Assembly: GCF_003206045.1 (NCBI RefSeq)
Contig: NZ_PZJM01000002.1
Coordinates: 208,061 to 272,060 of the forward strand
Source of the DNA: Salinicola lusitanus
Lineage (GTDB): Bacteria; Pseudomonadota; Gammaproteobacteria; Pseudomonadales; Halomonadaceae
Direction: 5' to 3'
Length of the DNA stretch: 64,000 bases
Both the position numbers and the translations under genes were made by a program. This document shows, piece after piece, positions 26,777 to 35,058 of the stretch (its first letter is position 1; the number at the start of each line of letters is the position of its first letter). The notes under the pieces were generated by a model. The model was given only the letters and a program-made list of their open reading frames with translations, did no database searches and was not told the DNA's origin.

Positions 26777-27544
26777 ATGAAAGTCGCCAAACGCCGCCAC
26801 GACATGCTCGAAGCCGTCCATGCCGGCATTACCAGCATCGAGGCCCTCTGCCGCCATTTCGGCATCTCCGAGGCGACGGCTCGACGCGACCTGGGCGCGC
26901 TCTCCGAACAGGGGCTGCTGGTTCGAACCTACGGTGGTGCGGCCACGACGATAGGCCAGCGCGAGCCCGAGCTGACACTGGAGCAGCGCCGCATGCGTCA
27001 GGGTGACGTCAAGGCGCGGCTGGCGGCGTGCGCGTTGGCGTGCATCGAGGATGGCGACACCCTGCTGCTCGATGGCGGCACCACGACGGCGGCACTGGCG
27101 GCTCGCCTCAACGAACGTCACGGACTGCATGTGGTCACCAACAATCTGGCCGCCCTGCCCTGGCTGACGCAGTTACCGGAGGGGCACACCACCGTGCTGG
27201 GCGGCGACCTGCGCGCCTCGAGCATGACCGCCTATGGCCCGCTGGCCCACGCGGCCCTCTCTCGCCTGACCGTCGATCGGCTGTTTCTCAGCGCCGACGG
27301 TGTCACCGAACTCGGGCTGTGCGAGGCCAGTCCGGAACAGGCCTGGCTCAAGGAGGCGATGATATCGCGTGCCGCCGAGGTCTACGTGATGGCCGATGCC
27401 ACCAAACTGGGCCATGCCAGCCAGCAGCACTGGACGCCTTTCCCGCGGCAGTGGACGCTGATCACCGATGCCACGGACGAACGGCTGGAGACGTTTCGCG
27501 CACTGGGCGCCAGCATCAGGCACCCCGCCGCGGCAGAGCGCTGA
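26777..27544 (+). CDS. DeoR/GlpR-family transcriptional regulator
   Basis: A 255-residue regulator with an N-terminal DeoR helix-turn-helix (about residues 5-58; ITSIEALCRHFGISEATARRDL in overlapping parts) and a C-terminal sugar-phosphate sensing domain containing LLDGGTTTAALAARL and TNNLAALPWL. DeoR proteins usually repress sugar catabolism and release DNA on binding a phosphorylated intermediate. It is last in the locus, and it is the obvious candidate to bind the repeated P1/P2 operators, with a C4 acid phosphate or triose phosphate as inducer (inference). Confidence 0.9.
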   Translation: MKVAKRRHDMLEAVHAGITSIEALCRHFGISEATARRDLGALSEQGLLVRTYGGAATTIGQREPELTLEQRRMRQGDVKARLAACALACIEDGDTLLLDGGTTTAALAARLNERHGLHVVTNNLAALPWLTQLPEGHTTVLGGDLRASSMTAYGPLAHAALSRLTVDRLFLSADGVTELGLCEASPEQAWLKEAMISRAAEVYVMADATKLGHASQQHWTPFPRQWTLITDATDERLETFRALGASIRHPAAAER

Positions 27545-27707
27545 TCGCCAGGCCAGCGCCCTGCCACCCAGTGAAGACCGCAAACGCCGTGATCGATGTG
27601 TGCTGACGGGCCGGCGCCGGCCGGCATGGTGTCCGACCGGGATGGCGGGCACAATGAATGGCATTGGCGCCGCCGCGCCCAAGACCGACTTTGCCCGGAG
27701 CGCCCCC

Positions 27708-28139
27708 ATGCAAACCGATACATCACAGGAAGCCAACGCGCCACTCGCGCGTTACATCGAACAGCTGCGTGCCATGGAGATCGACATCGAGGCGATGGAC
27801 ACCCACGCGGCACGCATACGCCAGGACCAGCTGGAGTTCGTGCTGGTCGTCGCCGCCGACGAGCCGGCGTTCTTCCAGTTGATGCTGCCCGGCGTGTGGC
27901 AGGCCGCGGAGACCACCACCCGGACGCTGTTACTGGAAACCGCCAACGAGGTGATGAATACCCTGAAGGCCGCCAAGCTCGTCGTGCACAACGAGGCCGT
28001 GCACGTCAGTGTCGAGCAGTTCGTCGAGGGGCCGGATCAGGGCGTTGCGCTGATCCCCGGATTGCTGGAACTCCTCAAGAGCGCAGTGGCCGAATTCCAG
28101 GAGCGTCTCGGCATGGGCGAGGCACCTCGCGTCCACTGA
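27708..28139 (+). CDS. Conserved hypothetical protein, YbjN/T3S-chaperone-like
   Basis: A 143-residue soluble acidic protein. The pattern of an N-terminal helix, a strand-rich middle and a long helix (TANEVMNTLKAAKLVVHNEAV then VSVEQFV) resembles the YbjN/CesT-like fold; I base this on pattern only. No signal peptide or membrane helix. The ATG at 27708 is preceded by CCCGGAG seven bases away. It stands alone 163 bases after the DeoR-type gene and 77 bases before the small monooxygenase gene. Function unknown. Confidence 0.65.
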   Translation: MQTDTSQEANAPLARYIEQLRAMEIDIEAMDTHAARIRQDQLEFVLVVAADEPAFFQLMLPGVWQAAETTTRTLLLETANEVMNTLKAAKLVVHNEAVHVSVEQFVEGPDQGVALIPGLLELLKSAVAEFQERLGMGEAPRVH

Positions 28140-28216
28140 TCGGGCCGGCGGCTTTCGCCCTTTCCGTCGCGCGCCTAGACTGCCTGCAACACATCCATTC
28201 CCACAAGGAGGTTCCC

Positions 28217-28531
28217 ATGGCCGACACCACTCACTTCGTGGTCATCGCCGAGTTCCAGGTAAAGGCTGGGCAGGTACCGGCCTTTCTGGCGCTGGCGCAC
28301 AACGATGCCAGCGAGTCGCTGGCCAACGAGGAGGGCTGCTTCGCCTTCGACGTGCTGACCCCGGAAGGCAGCGAGGACATCGTCGTGCTGCACGAGGTCT
28401 ACCGCGATCGCGCCGCCTTCGAGCACCACACCCAGATGCCGCACTACAAGCCGTTCAAGGAAGGCTCCGCGCCGTTGCTCGCGGCCGACCCCTCGGTTCG
28501 GTTCTTCTACACGGCGGTCCGGCCAGGCTGA
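28217..28531 (+). CDS. ABM-domain putative quinol monooxygenase
   Basis: A 104-residue ferredoxin-like alpha/beta protein of the antibiotic biosynthesis monooxygenase type. Signs are the FVVIAEFQVKAGQ opening, a mid EEGCFAFDVL strand, VVLHEVYRDRAAFEHH and the closing SVRFFY strand. Such YgiN/LsrG-like proteins oxidise quinols or isomerise small phosphorylated ketones. An AAGGAGG site lies six bases upstream of the ATG. The substrate cannot be derived from sequence. Confidence 0.8.
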   Translation: MADTTHFVVIAEFQVKAGQVPAFLALAHNDASESLANEEGCFAFDVLTPEGSEDIVVLHEVYRDRAAFEHHTQMPHYKPFKEGSAPLLAADPSVRFFYTAVRPG

Positions 28532-28675
28532 TCGCGAGGACCACCGCCCGGCCTGCGGTTGCGCCAGCCTGTCGTGACAGCCCCTACACTCGACCTTTGT
28601 CGTACGCCATCCGCTGGTTCGTGGCCCGATCGCCGGGCTAGACTCGGCGATCCTCGAACCCCGGATGTCGCTTTC

Positions 28676-30208
28676 ATGTCACTCCCCGCCTCTCCTGTCG
28701 TCTTCGGCCCCGAGCCGCTCTCCATCGATGCGATCGACGCGCTCTCGAAGCGTCGAGCGAAATCGTGCCTCGATGCCGATCCGCAATGGCGCGAGCGAAT
28801 CGACCGGGGGGCGGCGGTCGTCGACGGCCTGCTCGACCGCGAGGGGCAGATCTACGGCATCACCACCGGCTACGGCGACTCCTGCGTCACCGCGATCCCC
28901 CTGGCCCAGGTGGCGGCGCTGCCGCGTCAGCTCTACACCTTCCACGGCTGCGGCCTGGGCCGCTTTCTCGAGCCCGAGGCGGCCCGGGCGGTGCTCGCGG
29001 CACGCCTGCAGTCGCTGTGCCAGGGCGTCTCCGGAGTGCGCTTCGAACTGCTCGAGCGGCTCCACGCCTGTCTGCGGGAGGACCTGCTGCCAAGAATCCC
29101 CGAAGAGGGCTCGGTGGGAGCCAGCGGCGACCTGACGCCGCTCTCCTACGTCGCCGCCATGCTCTGCGGCGAGCGCGAGGTGATCTGGCGCGGCGATGTC
29201 CGGATGGCGGCCGATGTCCACGCGGAGCTGGCCTGGGAACCGCTGACCCTGCGCCCCAAGGAGGCGCTGGCGCTGATGAACGGCACTGCGGTGATGACCG
29301 CGCTGGCGTGCCAGGCCTTCGTCCGCGCCGAGTACCTGCTGAAGCTCGCCACCCGCATCACCGCCCTCAATGTGGCCGCGCTGCGCGGCAATCCGGACCA
29401 CTTCGGCGCCCGGCTGTTCGCCGCCAAGCCGCATCCCGGCCAGGGCCAGATCGCCACCTGGCTGCGCGCGGATCTGGAGAGCGAGACCGCCGCACCGCAG
29501 CAGCGCCTGCAGGATCGCTACTCGCTGCGCTGCGCGCCCCACGTGCTGGGAGTGCTGGCCGATAGCCTCGGCTGGCTGCGCGGCTTCATCGAGACCGAAC
29601 TCAACAGCGCCAACGACAACCCGCTGATCGACCCGGACGTCGGCGACGTCATGCATGGCGGCCACTTCTACGGCGGCCATATCGCCTTCGCCATGGACAG
29701 CTTGAAGACGCTGACCGCCAACGTCGCCGACCTGCTCGACCGCCAGCTCGCGCTGCTGGTCGACAGTCGCTACAACCACGGCCTGCCGAGCAATCTCTCC
29801 GGCGCGCCGGCGGCCCGGGCGATGATCAATCACGGCTTCAAGGCAGTGCAGATCGGCGCCTCCGCCTGGGCCGCCGAGGCGCTCAAGGGCACCCTGCCGG
29901 CGAGCGTCTTCTCGCGCTCCACCGAGTGCCACAATCAGGACAAGGTGAGCATGGGCACCATCGCCGCCCGCGACGCCCTGCGCGTGCTCGAGCTCACCGA
30001 ACAGGTCGCCGCGGCGACACTGCTGGCGGCGCTGCAAGGGGTGCATCTGCGCGCTGACCCGCTACCCGCGCCGCTGGCGGCGATGGTCGAACACCTGCGT
30101 GAGGATTTCGCCCCGGTGGCCGAGGATCGCGCCCTGGATGGCGAGCTGCGCCACTGCCTGACGCGGATCCGCTCACGCCACTGGCCGCTGTATACGTCCG
30201 CGGCCTGA
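28676..30208 (+). CDS. MIO-dependent aromatic amino acid ammonia-lyase (HAL/PAL/TAL family), non-canonical
   Basis: A 510-residue lyase forming the MIO prosthetic group from Ala-Ser-Gly at 149-151 (GSVGASGDLTPLSY). The catalytic tyrosine loop YGITTGYGD (60-68) is present. Instead of the SHAAG selectivity segment of histidine ammonia-lyase it has YTFHGCGLG (87-95), as in HAL-like enzymes found outside hut operons, so a histidine-degradation role is doubtful. No hutU, hutI or hutG is near. The start at 28676 gives a compact N-terminus. Possible substrates are tyrosine, phenylalanine or histidine. Confidence 0.85.
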   Translation: MSLPASPVVFGPEPLSIDAIDALSKRRAKSCLDADPQWRERIDRGAAVVDGLLDREGQIYGITTGYGDSCVTAIPLAQVAALPRQLYTFHGCGLGRFLEPEAARAVLAARLQSLCQGVSGVRFELLERLHACLREDLLPRIPEEGSVGASGDLTPLSYVAAMLCGEREVIWRGDVRMAADVHAELAWEPLTLRPKEALALMNGTAVMTALACQAFVRAEYLLKLATRITALNVAALRGNPDHFGARLFAAKPHPGQGQIATWLRADLESETAAPQQRLQDRYSLRCAPHVLGVLADSLGWLRGFIETELNSANDNPLIDPDVGDVMHGGHFYGGHIAFAMDSLKTLTANVADLLDRQLALLVDSRYNHGLPSNLSGAPAARAMINHGFKAVQIGASAWAAEALKGTLPASVFSRSTECHNQDKVSMGTIAARDALRVLELTEQVAAATLLAALQGVHLRADPLPAPLAAMVEHLREDFAPVAEDRALDGELRHCLTRIRSRHWPLYTSAA

Positions 30209-30278
30209 GGCGACAGCGGTCGAACCGACCAGCCAATGGGCACTCAGCGTAGCGAGCGCCCAGGGCGGGCGCCGCTCA

Positions 30279-30477
30279 GAGGGTGTTTACAAATTCGACG
30301 AGCGAAGGCCAGACCGGGGCGCGTCGCCAAGGCAAAAATCGGCGAAAACGGACCGGGCTGACGCTCCAGTTTACGGGATCTACATGAGCCTTTTGACGGG
30401 GGCGCCGAGCTCGGGCTGGCGCTCCAGCCGACTTTCAACGCCGTATTGTCGAGCGCAGGCACTTTGTAGACACCCTC
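30279..30477. mobile_element. 199-bp MITE-like element with 15-bp terminal inverted repeats
   Basis: The ends GAGGGTGTTTACAAA (30279-30293) and, reverse-complemented, GAGGGTGTCTACAAA (30463-30477) match at 14 of 15 bases. Both sides are flanked by TCA (30276-30278 and 30478-30480), a 3-bp target duplication of the TNA type. GAG ends with TNA duplication are features of the IS1031 subgroup of IS5-family elements, so this is probably a non-autonomous derivative. No transposase is encoded. The right TCA is the stop codon (TGA) of the minus-strand oxidase gene. Confidence 0.75.
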
Positions 30478-31758
30478 TCAGTTCACCAGACGCAGACACT
30501 GCCCCAGGTGGTAGAGCGAGAAGCCGCTTTCGTAGGCGGCGCTCCATAGCCCGCGCCCGCGTATGGCGCGGTAGGACTTGAGCGGCAGCGGCAGCAGGCT
30601 GTCGTCGCCACGGCTGAGATACTCGGCGAAGCCCTCACCCACCACCGTGCCGGTGGTGTTGCCACGGCCGTTGTAGCCGCAGGCGGCGACGATCCCGGGC
30701 AGCGGTTCGAACAGGCGCAGGGTGTGATCCGGGGTGAAGGCGACGCGGCCGCTCCAGGTGCACTCCCACTCGACCGGGCCCAGCTCGGGGAAGTAGTGGC
30801 CGGCGATGCGATCGGCCCAGCTCTTCAGGTAGACCCGTGGCCGCCCTTCGCCACGCCCCAGACTGCCCAGCACCAGCCGCCCGGCGGCATCGCGGCGAAT
30901 GCTCGAGAGCACCGTGCGGGTATCCCAGGCGCCCTGGCGCTCGGGCAGGATGGCATCCGCCGCGGCCCCGGAGAGTGGACGCGAGGCGACCTGCATATAG
31001 TGGCCGGCGAAGAAGTGCTGGCGCGTCTGGTTCCAGCTGTCCTGGGCGTAGGCATTGGTGGCGATCACCACCCGATCGGCGGTGACACTGCCGCGGGGGG
31101 TGCTCAGGCGCCAGCCGTCACCCTCGCGCTGTATGCTCGACACCGGGCTGTGGGTAAACAGCCGGGTGCCCTGGGCCTGGGCGACGCGGGCCAGCCCACG
31201 GGTGTACTCGGCGGGGTTGATCGTACCGGCACGGCGGTCGCACAGCGCGGCGCGAATCCGCCGGGTCCCGGTGAGCCGTTCGCACGCCTCGCCTTCGATC
31301 AACTCGACCGGTGCCCCGCGTGCGACGAGCTGGTCGCGCCGCCGGGCCAGCTCGTCGCAGCCCTTGGCGTTGTGACCCAGGTGCAGGGTCCCGGTGCGCG
31401 TAGGATGACACTGGATACCATGGCGTTCGATCAGTGAGAACGCCTTGGCCGGGGCGCCGCCGAGTACCCGGTTGGCGCGCTCGCCGTCGGCCTCGCCGAG
31501 CGCCTTGACGATATCGTCCGGCGGCACCCACAGGCCGGCGTTGACCAGCCCGACGTTGCGTCCGGACCCCCCGGTGGGAATATCCCCCGCCTCCAGCACA
31601 CACACCTCGGTGCCACCAGCGCTCAGATGCAGCGCCGTGGAGAGACCGGTGATCCCACCGCCGACGACGCACACGCGGGTGCGCAACGCGGTGTCCAGCG
31701 TCTCGGTGACGGGCGCCGGCTCCTGCGCACCCTGGGTCCATAGACATTGCTCTTGCAT
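30478..31758 (-). CDS. amaA: FAD-dependent amine/imino-acid oxidase, L-pipecolate oxidase-like
   Basis: Flavoprotein of 426 residues in the DAO/PuuB family. The FAD motif VVGGGITGLSTALHL starts near residue 31, and a second nucleotide contact CGYNGRGNT is near the C-terminus. P. putida AmaA (about 428 residues) oxidises L-pipecolate to piperideine-6-carboxylate, and the adjacent AmaB-like dehydrogenase, aminotransferase and 2-oxoadipate enzyme support that role. Gamma-glutamylputrescine oxidase is the main alternative. Start 31758 has GAGGAG upstream. Its stop codon touches the MITE-like element. Confidence 0.75.
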   Translation of the reverse strand: MQEQCLWTQGAQEPAPVTETLDTALRTRVCVVGGGITGLSTALHLSAGGTEVCVLEAGDIPTGGSGRNVGLVNAGLWVPPDDIVKALGEADGERANRVLGGAPAKAFSLIERHGIQCHPTRTGTLHLGHNAKGCDELARRRDQLVARGAPVELIEGEACERLTGTRRIRAALCDRRAGTINPAEYTRGLARVAQAQGTRLFTHSPVSSIQREGDGWRLSTPRGSVTADRVVIATNAYAQDSWNQTRQHFFAGHYMQVASRPLSGAAADAILPERQGAWDTRTVLSSIRRDAAGRLVLGSLGRGEGRPRVYLKSWADRIAGHYFPELGPVEWECTWSGRVAFTPDHTLRLFEPLPGIVAACGYNGRGNTTGTVVGEGFAEYLSRGDDSLLPLPLKSYRAIRGRGLWSAAYESGFSLYHLGQCLRLVN

Positions 31759-31882
31759 GACCGCTCCTCGCCTGAACGCTTGTCGCTCGCTGCTTTCCAC
31801 CTGACTCACGGGGACACAGCCACTGTCAGGCTGGCCATGCCCCGTTTTCCCTCTCGACCGCCACCGATCGCACCTTGCCCGC

Positions 31883-33346
31883 TCAGGCCTCCGCCGGCGT
31901 CGCACTCCCGGACGACGACGCTACCCGGCCCGCCTGAGTGGCCTGGCGCGCTGGCGCGGACTCCCGCGGGACAAAGCGGCCGAGCAGTGCCCACAGCAGG
32001 CCGAACAGCGGCGACAGCCAGCAGGCAAAGGCGAAGGGCGCATAGAGCAGCGTGGGCACGCCGGTGGTGGCGGCGACGAAACTGCCGCCCATGTTCCACG
32101 GGATCAGCGGCGACAGCAGCGTACCGTTGTCCTCGATGGTGCGCGACAGCACCGAAGTGCGGTAGCCCAGCTGCTGGTACTGCCCATGGAGCAGCCGCCC
32201 CGGCAGCACCAGGGTGGTATAGACGTCGCCGACCACGGTGCCCACCGAGGCGGTGGTGACCGAACTGGTCAGTACCATGCTGAAGCGGCCACGCATCAGC
32301 TTGGCCAGGTGCAGCATGATCGCGTCGATGGTGCCGTAGGCTTCGAGCATGCCGGTGAAGCCGAGCGCGAACAGGGTGAGCGTCACCACCCAGGTCATCG
32401 ACATCGCGCCCCCTTTGGAGAGCAGCGTATCCATCGCCGCGCTGCCGGTATCCGCGACGTAGCCGTTCTGCATCACGTCGAACACCGCCTGCACGTCGCT
32501 GCCCTGGAGCAGGATCGCAATCACGCCACCGAGCGCGGCACCGCCGAAGATGGTGGGGAACGGCGGAAATCGGGCCATCGACAGCGAGATCACCACTACC
32601 GGCGGGATCAGCGTGATCCAGCTCAGGGTGAAGTGCTCGGCCAGCGTGCGGCGCAACGTATCGATACCGCCGACGTCGATCAGCTGATCGGCGTAGCCGG
32701 CACCGAGCCAGGCGTAGGCCAGCAGCGCCAGCGTCATCGCCGGCACCGTGGTCGCCATCATGCTCTTGATATGGGTCCACAGGTCGGTCTCGCAGACCGC
32801 CGGGGTGAGATTGGTGGTATCGGAGAGCGGCGACATCTTGTCACCGAAGAAGGCCCCGGAGACCAGCGCGCCCGCGGTCAGATAGACCGGGATGCCGAGG
32901 CCATGGCCGATCCCCATCAGCGCCAGACCGACGGTGCCCACCGTGCCCCAGGAGGTCCCCACGGCGAGCGAGATCAGCGAGCTGATCAGGCAGGTGGCGA
33001 CCAGAAACCAGCCCGGCGAGACCAGGTTGATGCCGTAGTAGATCAGCGTCGGCACCGTTCCCGCGAGAATCCAGGTACCGATCAGCATGCCCACCGCGAG
33101 CAGGATCAGGATCGCCGGCAGGCCGAGCTTGATCACCTTGAGCATCGAGGCCTCCATGCGCGTCCAGGGGATGCCGCGCAGGCGCGCGAAGAAGGCGCAG
33201 ATCAGGATGCCGCAGGCGAGCGGAATGTGGGGCGTGAAGTCGCCGAAGACGAAGAACTGCGTCATCAGCAGCGCCACCGTGAGCAGTAGCGGCGCCAAGG
33301 CCATGGGCAAGCTGGGAATGGCGCCCACGCGAACGTTGTCACTCAT
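31883..33346 (-). CDS. NhaC-family Na+/H+ antiporter or sodium-coupled substrate exchanger
   Basis: Polytopic inner-membrane protein of 487 residues with about eleven to twelve helices. It shows NhaC family segments such as TSWGTVGTVGLALMGIG, the GAFFGDKMSPLSDTTNLTP signature and NGTLLSPLIPWNMGG. Some relatives (for example MleN) exchange Na+/H+ against organic acids rather than acting as plain antiporters. Its position between the pipecolate oxidase-like and AmaB-like genes on the same strand suggests a role in substrate entry or product exit for the pathway, which is inference. Confidence 0.85.
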   Translation of the reverse strand: MSDNVRVGAIPSLPMALAPLLLTVALLMTQFFVFGDFTPHIPLACGILICAFFARLRGIPWTRMEASMLKVIKLGLPAILILLAVGMLIGTWILAGTVPTLIYYGINLVSPGWFLVATCLISSLISLAVGTSWGTVGTVGLALMGIGHGLGIPVYLTAGALVSGAFFGDKMSPLSDTTNLTPAVCETDLWTHIKSMMATTVPAMTLALLAYAWLGAGYADQLIDVGGIDTLRRTLAEHFTLSWITLIPPVVVISLSMARFPPFPTIFGGAALGGVIAILLQGSDVQAVFDVMQNGYVADTGSAAMDTLLSKGGAMSMTWVVTLTLFALGFTGMLEAYGTIDAIMLHLAKLMRGRFSMVLTSSVTTASVGTVVGDVYTTLVLPGRLLHGQYQQLGYRTSVLSRTIEDNGTLLSPLIPWNMGGSFVAATTGVPTLLYAPFAFACWLSPLFGLLWALLGRFVPRESAPARQATQAGRVASSSGSATPAEA

Positions 33347-33445
33347 CGACCTTCTCCCGGAGTTGTTATTGGTGCGCGTATCGGGGATCGCGTTGGAGAC
33401 TGCGGAAAGGCGTGCCGGAGCGCAGGAGGGCGCTCCGGCGAGGCG

Positions 33446-34939
33446 TCAGTCGAACTTGATGCCCTGGGCCAGCGGCAGCTCGCGCGAGTAGTTGACGGTA
33501 TTGGTCTGGCGGCGCATGTAGCTCTTCCACACGTCGGAGCCGGACTCACGCCCGCCGCCGGTCTCCTTCTCGCCGCCGAAGGCGCCACCGATCTCGGCGC
33601 CGCTGGGGCCGATGTTGACGTTGGCGATGCCGCAGTCGCTGCCCTGGTCGGAGACGAAGGCTTCGGCCTCGCGCACGTCGGTGGTGAAGATGCACGACGA
33701 CAACCCCTGCGGCACGTCGTTGTTGAGCGCCAGGGCCTGATCGAAGTCGCGGTAGCCGAGCACGTAGAGGATCGGCGCGAAGGTCTCGTGCCTGACCAGT
33801 TCGTCCTGCTCGGCGACCTCGACGATCGCCGGCGAGACGTAGTAGCCATTGGGGTAGGTCTCGGCCAGCTGGCGCTCTCCGCCGAACACCTTGGCCCCCT
33901 GCTGGCGCGCCTTCTCCAGCACCGACTGCATCTGATCGAAGGCCTGGGCGTCGATCAGCGGGCCGACCAGGTTGCCCTGCATCGGGTCGCCGATGGTGAC
34001 GTTGGCGTAGGCTTTCTTGATCCGCTCGACCACTTCGTCACGCACTGACTCGTGGACGATCAGGCGGCGCAGGGTGGTGCAGCGCTGGCCTGCGGTGCCG
34101 ACCGCCGAGAACAGAATGCCGCGCACGGCCATGTCGAGATCGGCACTGGGGGCCAGGATCATGGCGTTGTTGCCGCCCAGTTCGAGAATGCTGCGGCCGA
34201 AGCGCGCGGCGACCCGGGGCGCGACTTCACGCCCCATGCGGGTGCTGCCGGTGGCGCTGATCAGCGGCACCCGCGGATCGTCGGTGAGGGCTTCGCCGGC
34301 CTCGCGCTCGCCGATGATCACTTGGCTCAGATCCTGCGGGGCGTCGTCGCCGAAGTCGGCCATGGCGCGCTCCAGCAGCGCCTGGCAGGCGAGCGCACAC
34401 AGCGGGGTCTTCTCGGAGGGCTTCCACAGCAGGCTGTTGCCGCACACCAGCGCCAGCGCAGCGTTCCAGGCCCAGGGCGCGACCGGGAAGTTGAAGGCGG
34501 TGATCAGGCCGATCGGCCCCAGCGGATGCCAGCTCTCGCGCATGTGGTGGCCGGGGCGCTCGGAGGCGATGGTCAGGCCGTAGAGCTGGCGCGACTGACC
34601 CACGGCGAGATCGCAGATATCGATCATCTCCTGGACCTCGCCCAGCCCCTCCTGCAGGATCTTGCCGCACTCCAGCGTGACCAGCGCGCCGAGATCCTCC
34701 TTGTGCCGGCGCAGCTGCTCGCCGAACAGCCGTACCAACTCGCCGCGCCGCGGAGCCGGCACCTGACGCCAGGCCGCGAAGGCGCGCTCGGCGCGGTCGA
34801 TACGCGCGGTCACTGCTGCCGCGGATTCGGTGCTGACCCGGCCCAGCTCGCCGCCGTCGGTGGGCGAGGTGACCACGTAGTCGCCGTCGCGGTAGGCCGA
34901 AGTCGCCACGCCGAGGCGTCCGAGGATCTCGTCGATCAT
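33446..34939 (-). CDS. amaB: Piperideine-6-carboxylate / L-aminoadipate-semialdehyde dehydrogenase (ALDH7)
   Basis: Aldehyde dehydrogenase of 497 residues with catalytic Cys287 (GTAGQRCTTL) and Glu253 (LELGGNNA). The C-terminal pattern GSDVWKSYMRRQTNTVNYS is diagnostic of the ALDH7/antiquitin group, which oxidises aminoadipate semialdehyde to L-2-aminoadipate with NAD+. It is divergent from the LysR gene, leaving 119 bases for shared control. With the neighbouring oxidase, aminotransferase and HglS-like enzyme it completes pipecolate to 2-hydroxyglutarate. Start 34939 has CAGGAG upstream. Confidence 0.9.
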   Translation of the reverse strand: MIDEILGRLGVATSAYRDGDYVVTSPTDGGELGRVSTESAAAVTARIDRAERAFAAWRQVPAPRRGELVRLFGEQLRRHKEDLGALVTLECGKILQEGLGEVQEMIDICDLAVGQSRQLYGLTIASERPGHHMRESWHPLGPIGLITAFNFPVAPWAWNAALALVCGNSLLWKPSEKTPLCALACQALLERAMADFGDDAPQDLSQVIIGEREAGEALTDDPRVPLISATGSTRMGREVAPRVAARFGRSILELGGNNAMILAPSADLDMAVRGILFSAVGTAGQRCTTLRRLIVHESVRDEVVERIKKAYANVTIGDPMQGNLVGPLIDAQAFDQMQSVLEKARQQGAKVFGGERQLAETYPNGYYVSPAIVEVAEQDELVRHETFAPILYVLGYRDFDQALALNNDVPQGLSSCIFTTDVREAEAFVSDQGSDCGIANVNIGPSGAEIGGAFGGEKETGGGRESGSDVWKSYMRRQTNTVNYSRELPLAQGIKFD

Positions 34940-35058
34940 GTTGTTCTCCTGCTGCCGGAACGAAAAAGGTGTCGCGGCAGTATTGCGCCGGCCATTGACG
35001 CGCCACAAACGACGTTTTATACCGACGTCATTCCTTTTTTTCCTGTCAGCAGGCTGCC

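Noticed and set aside
28676-30208. Annotation as hutH (histidine ammonia-lyase)
   Set aside because: The selectivity loop differs from HutH and no other hut gene is linked, so a general MIO lyase call is safer.
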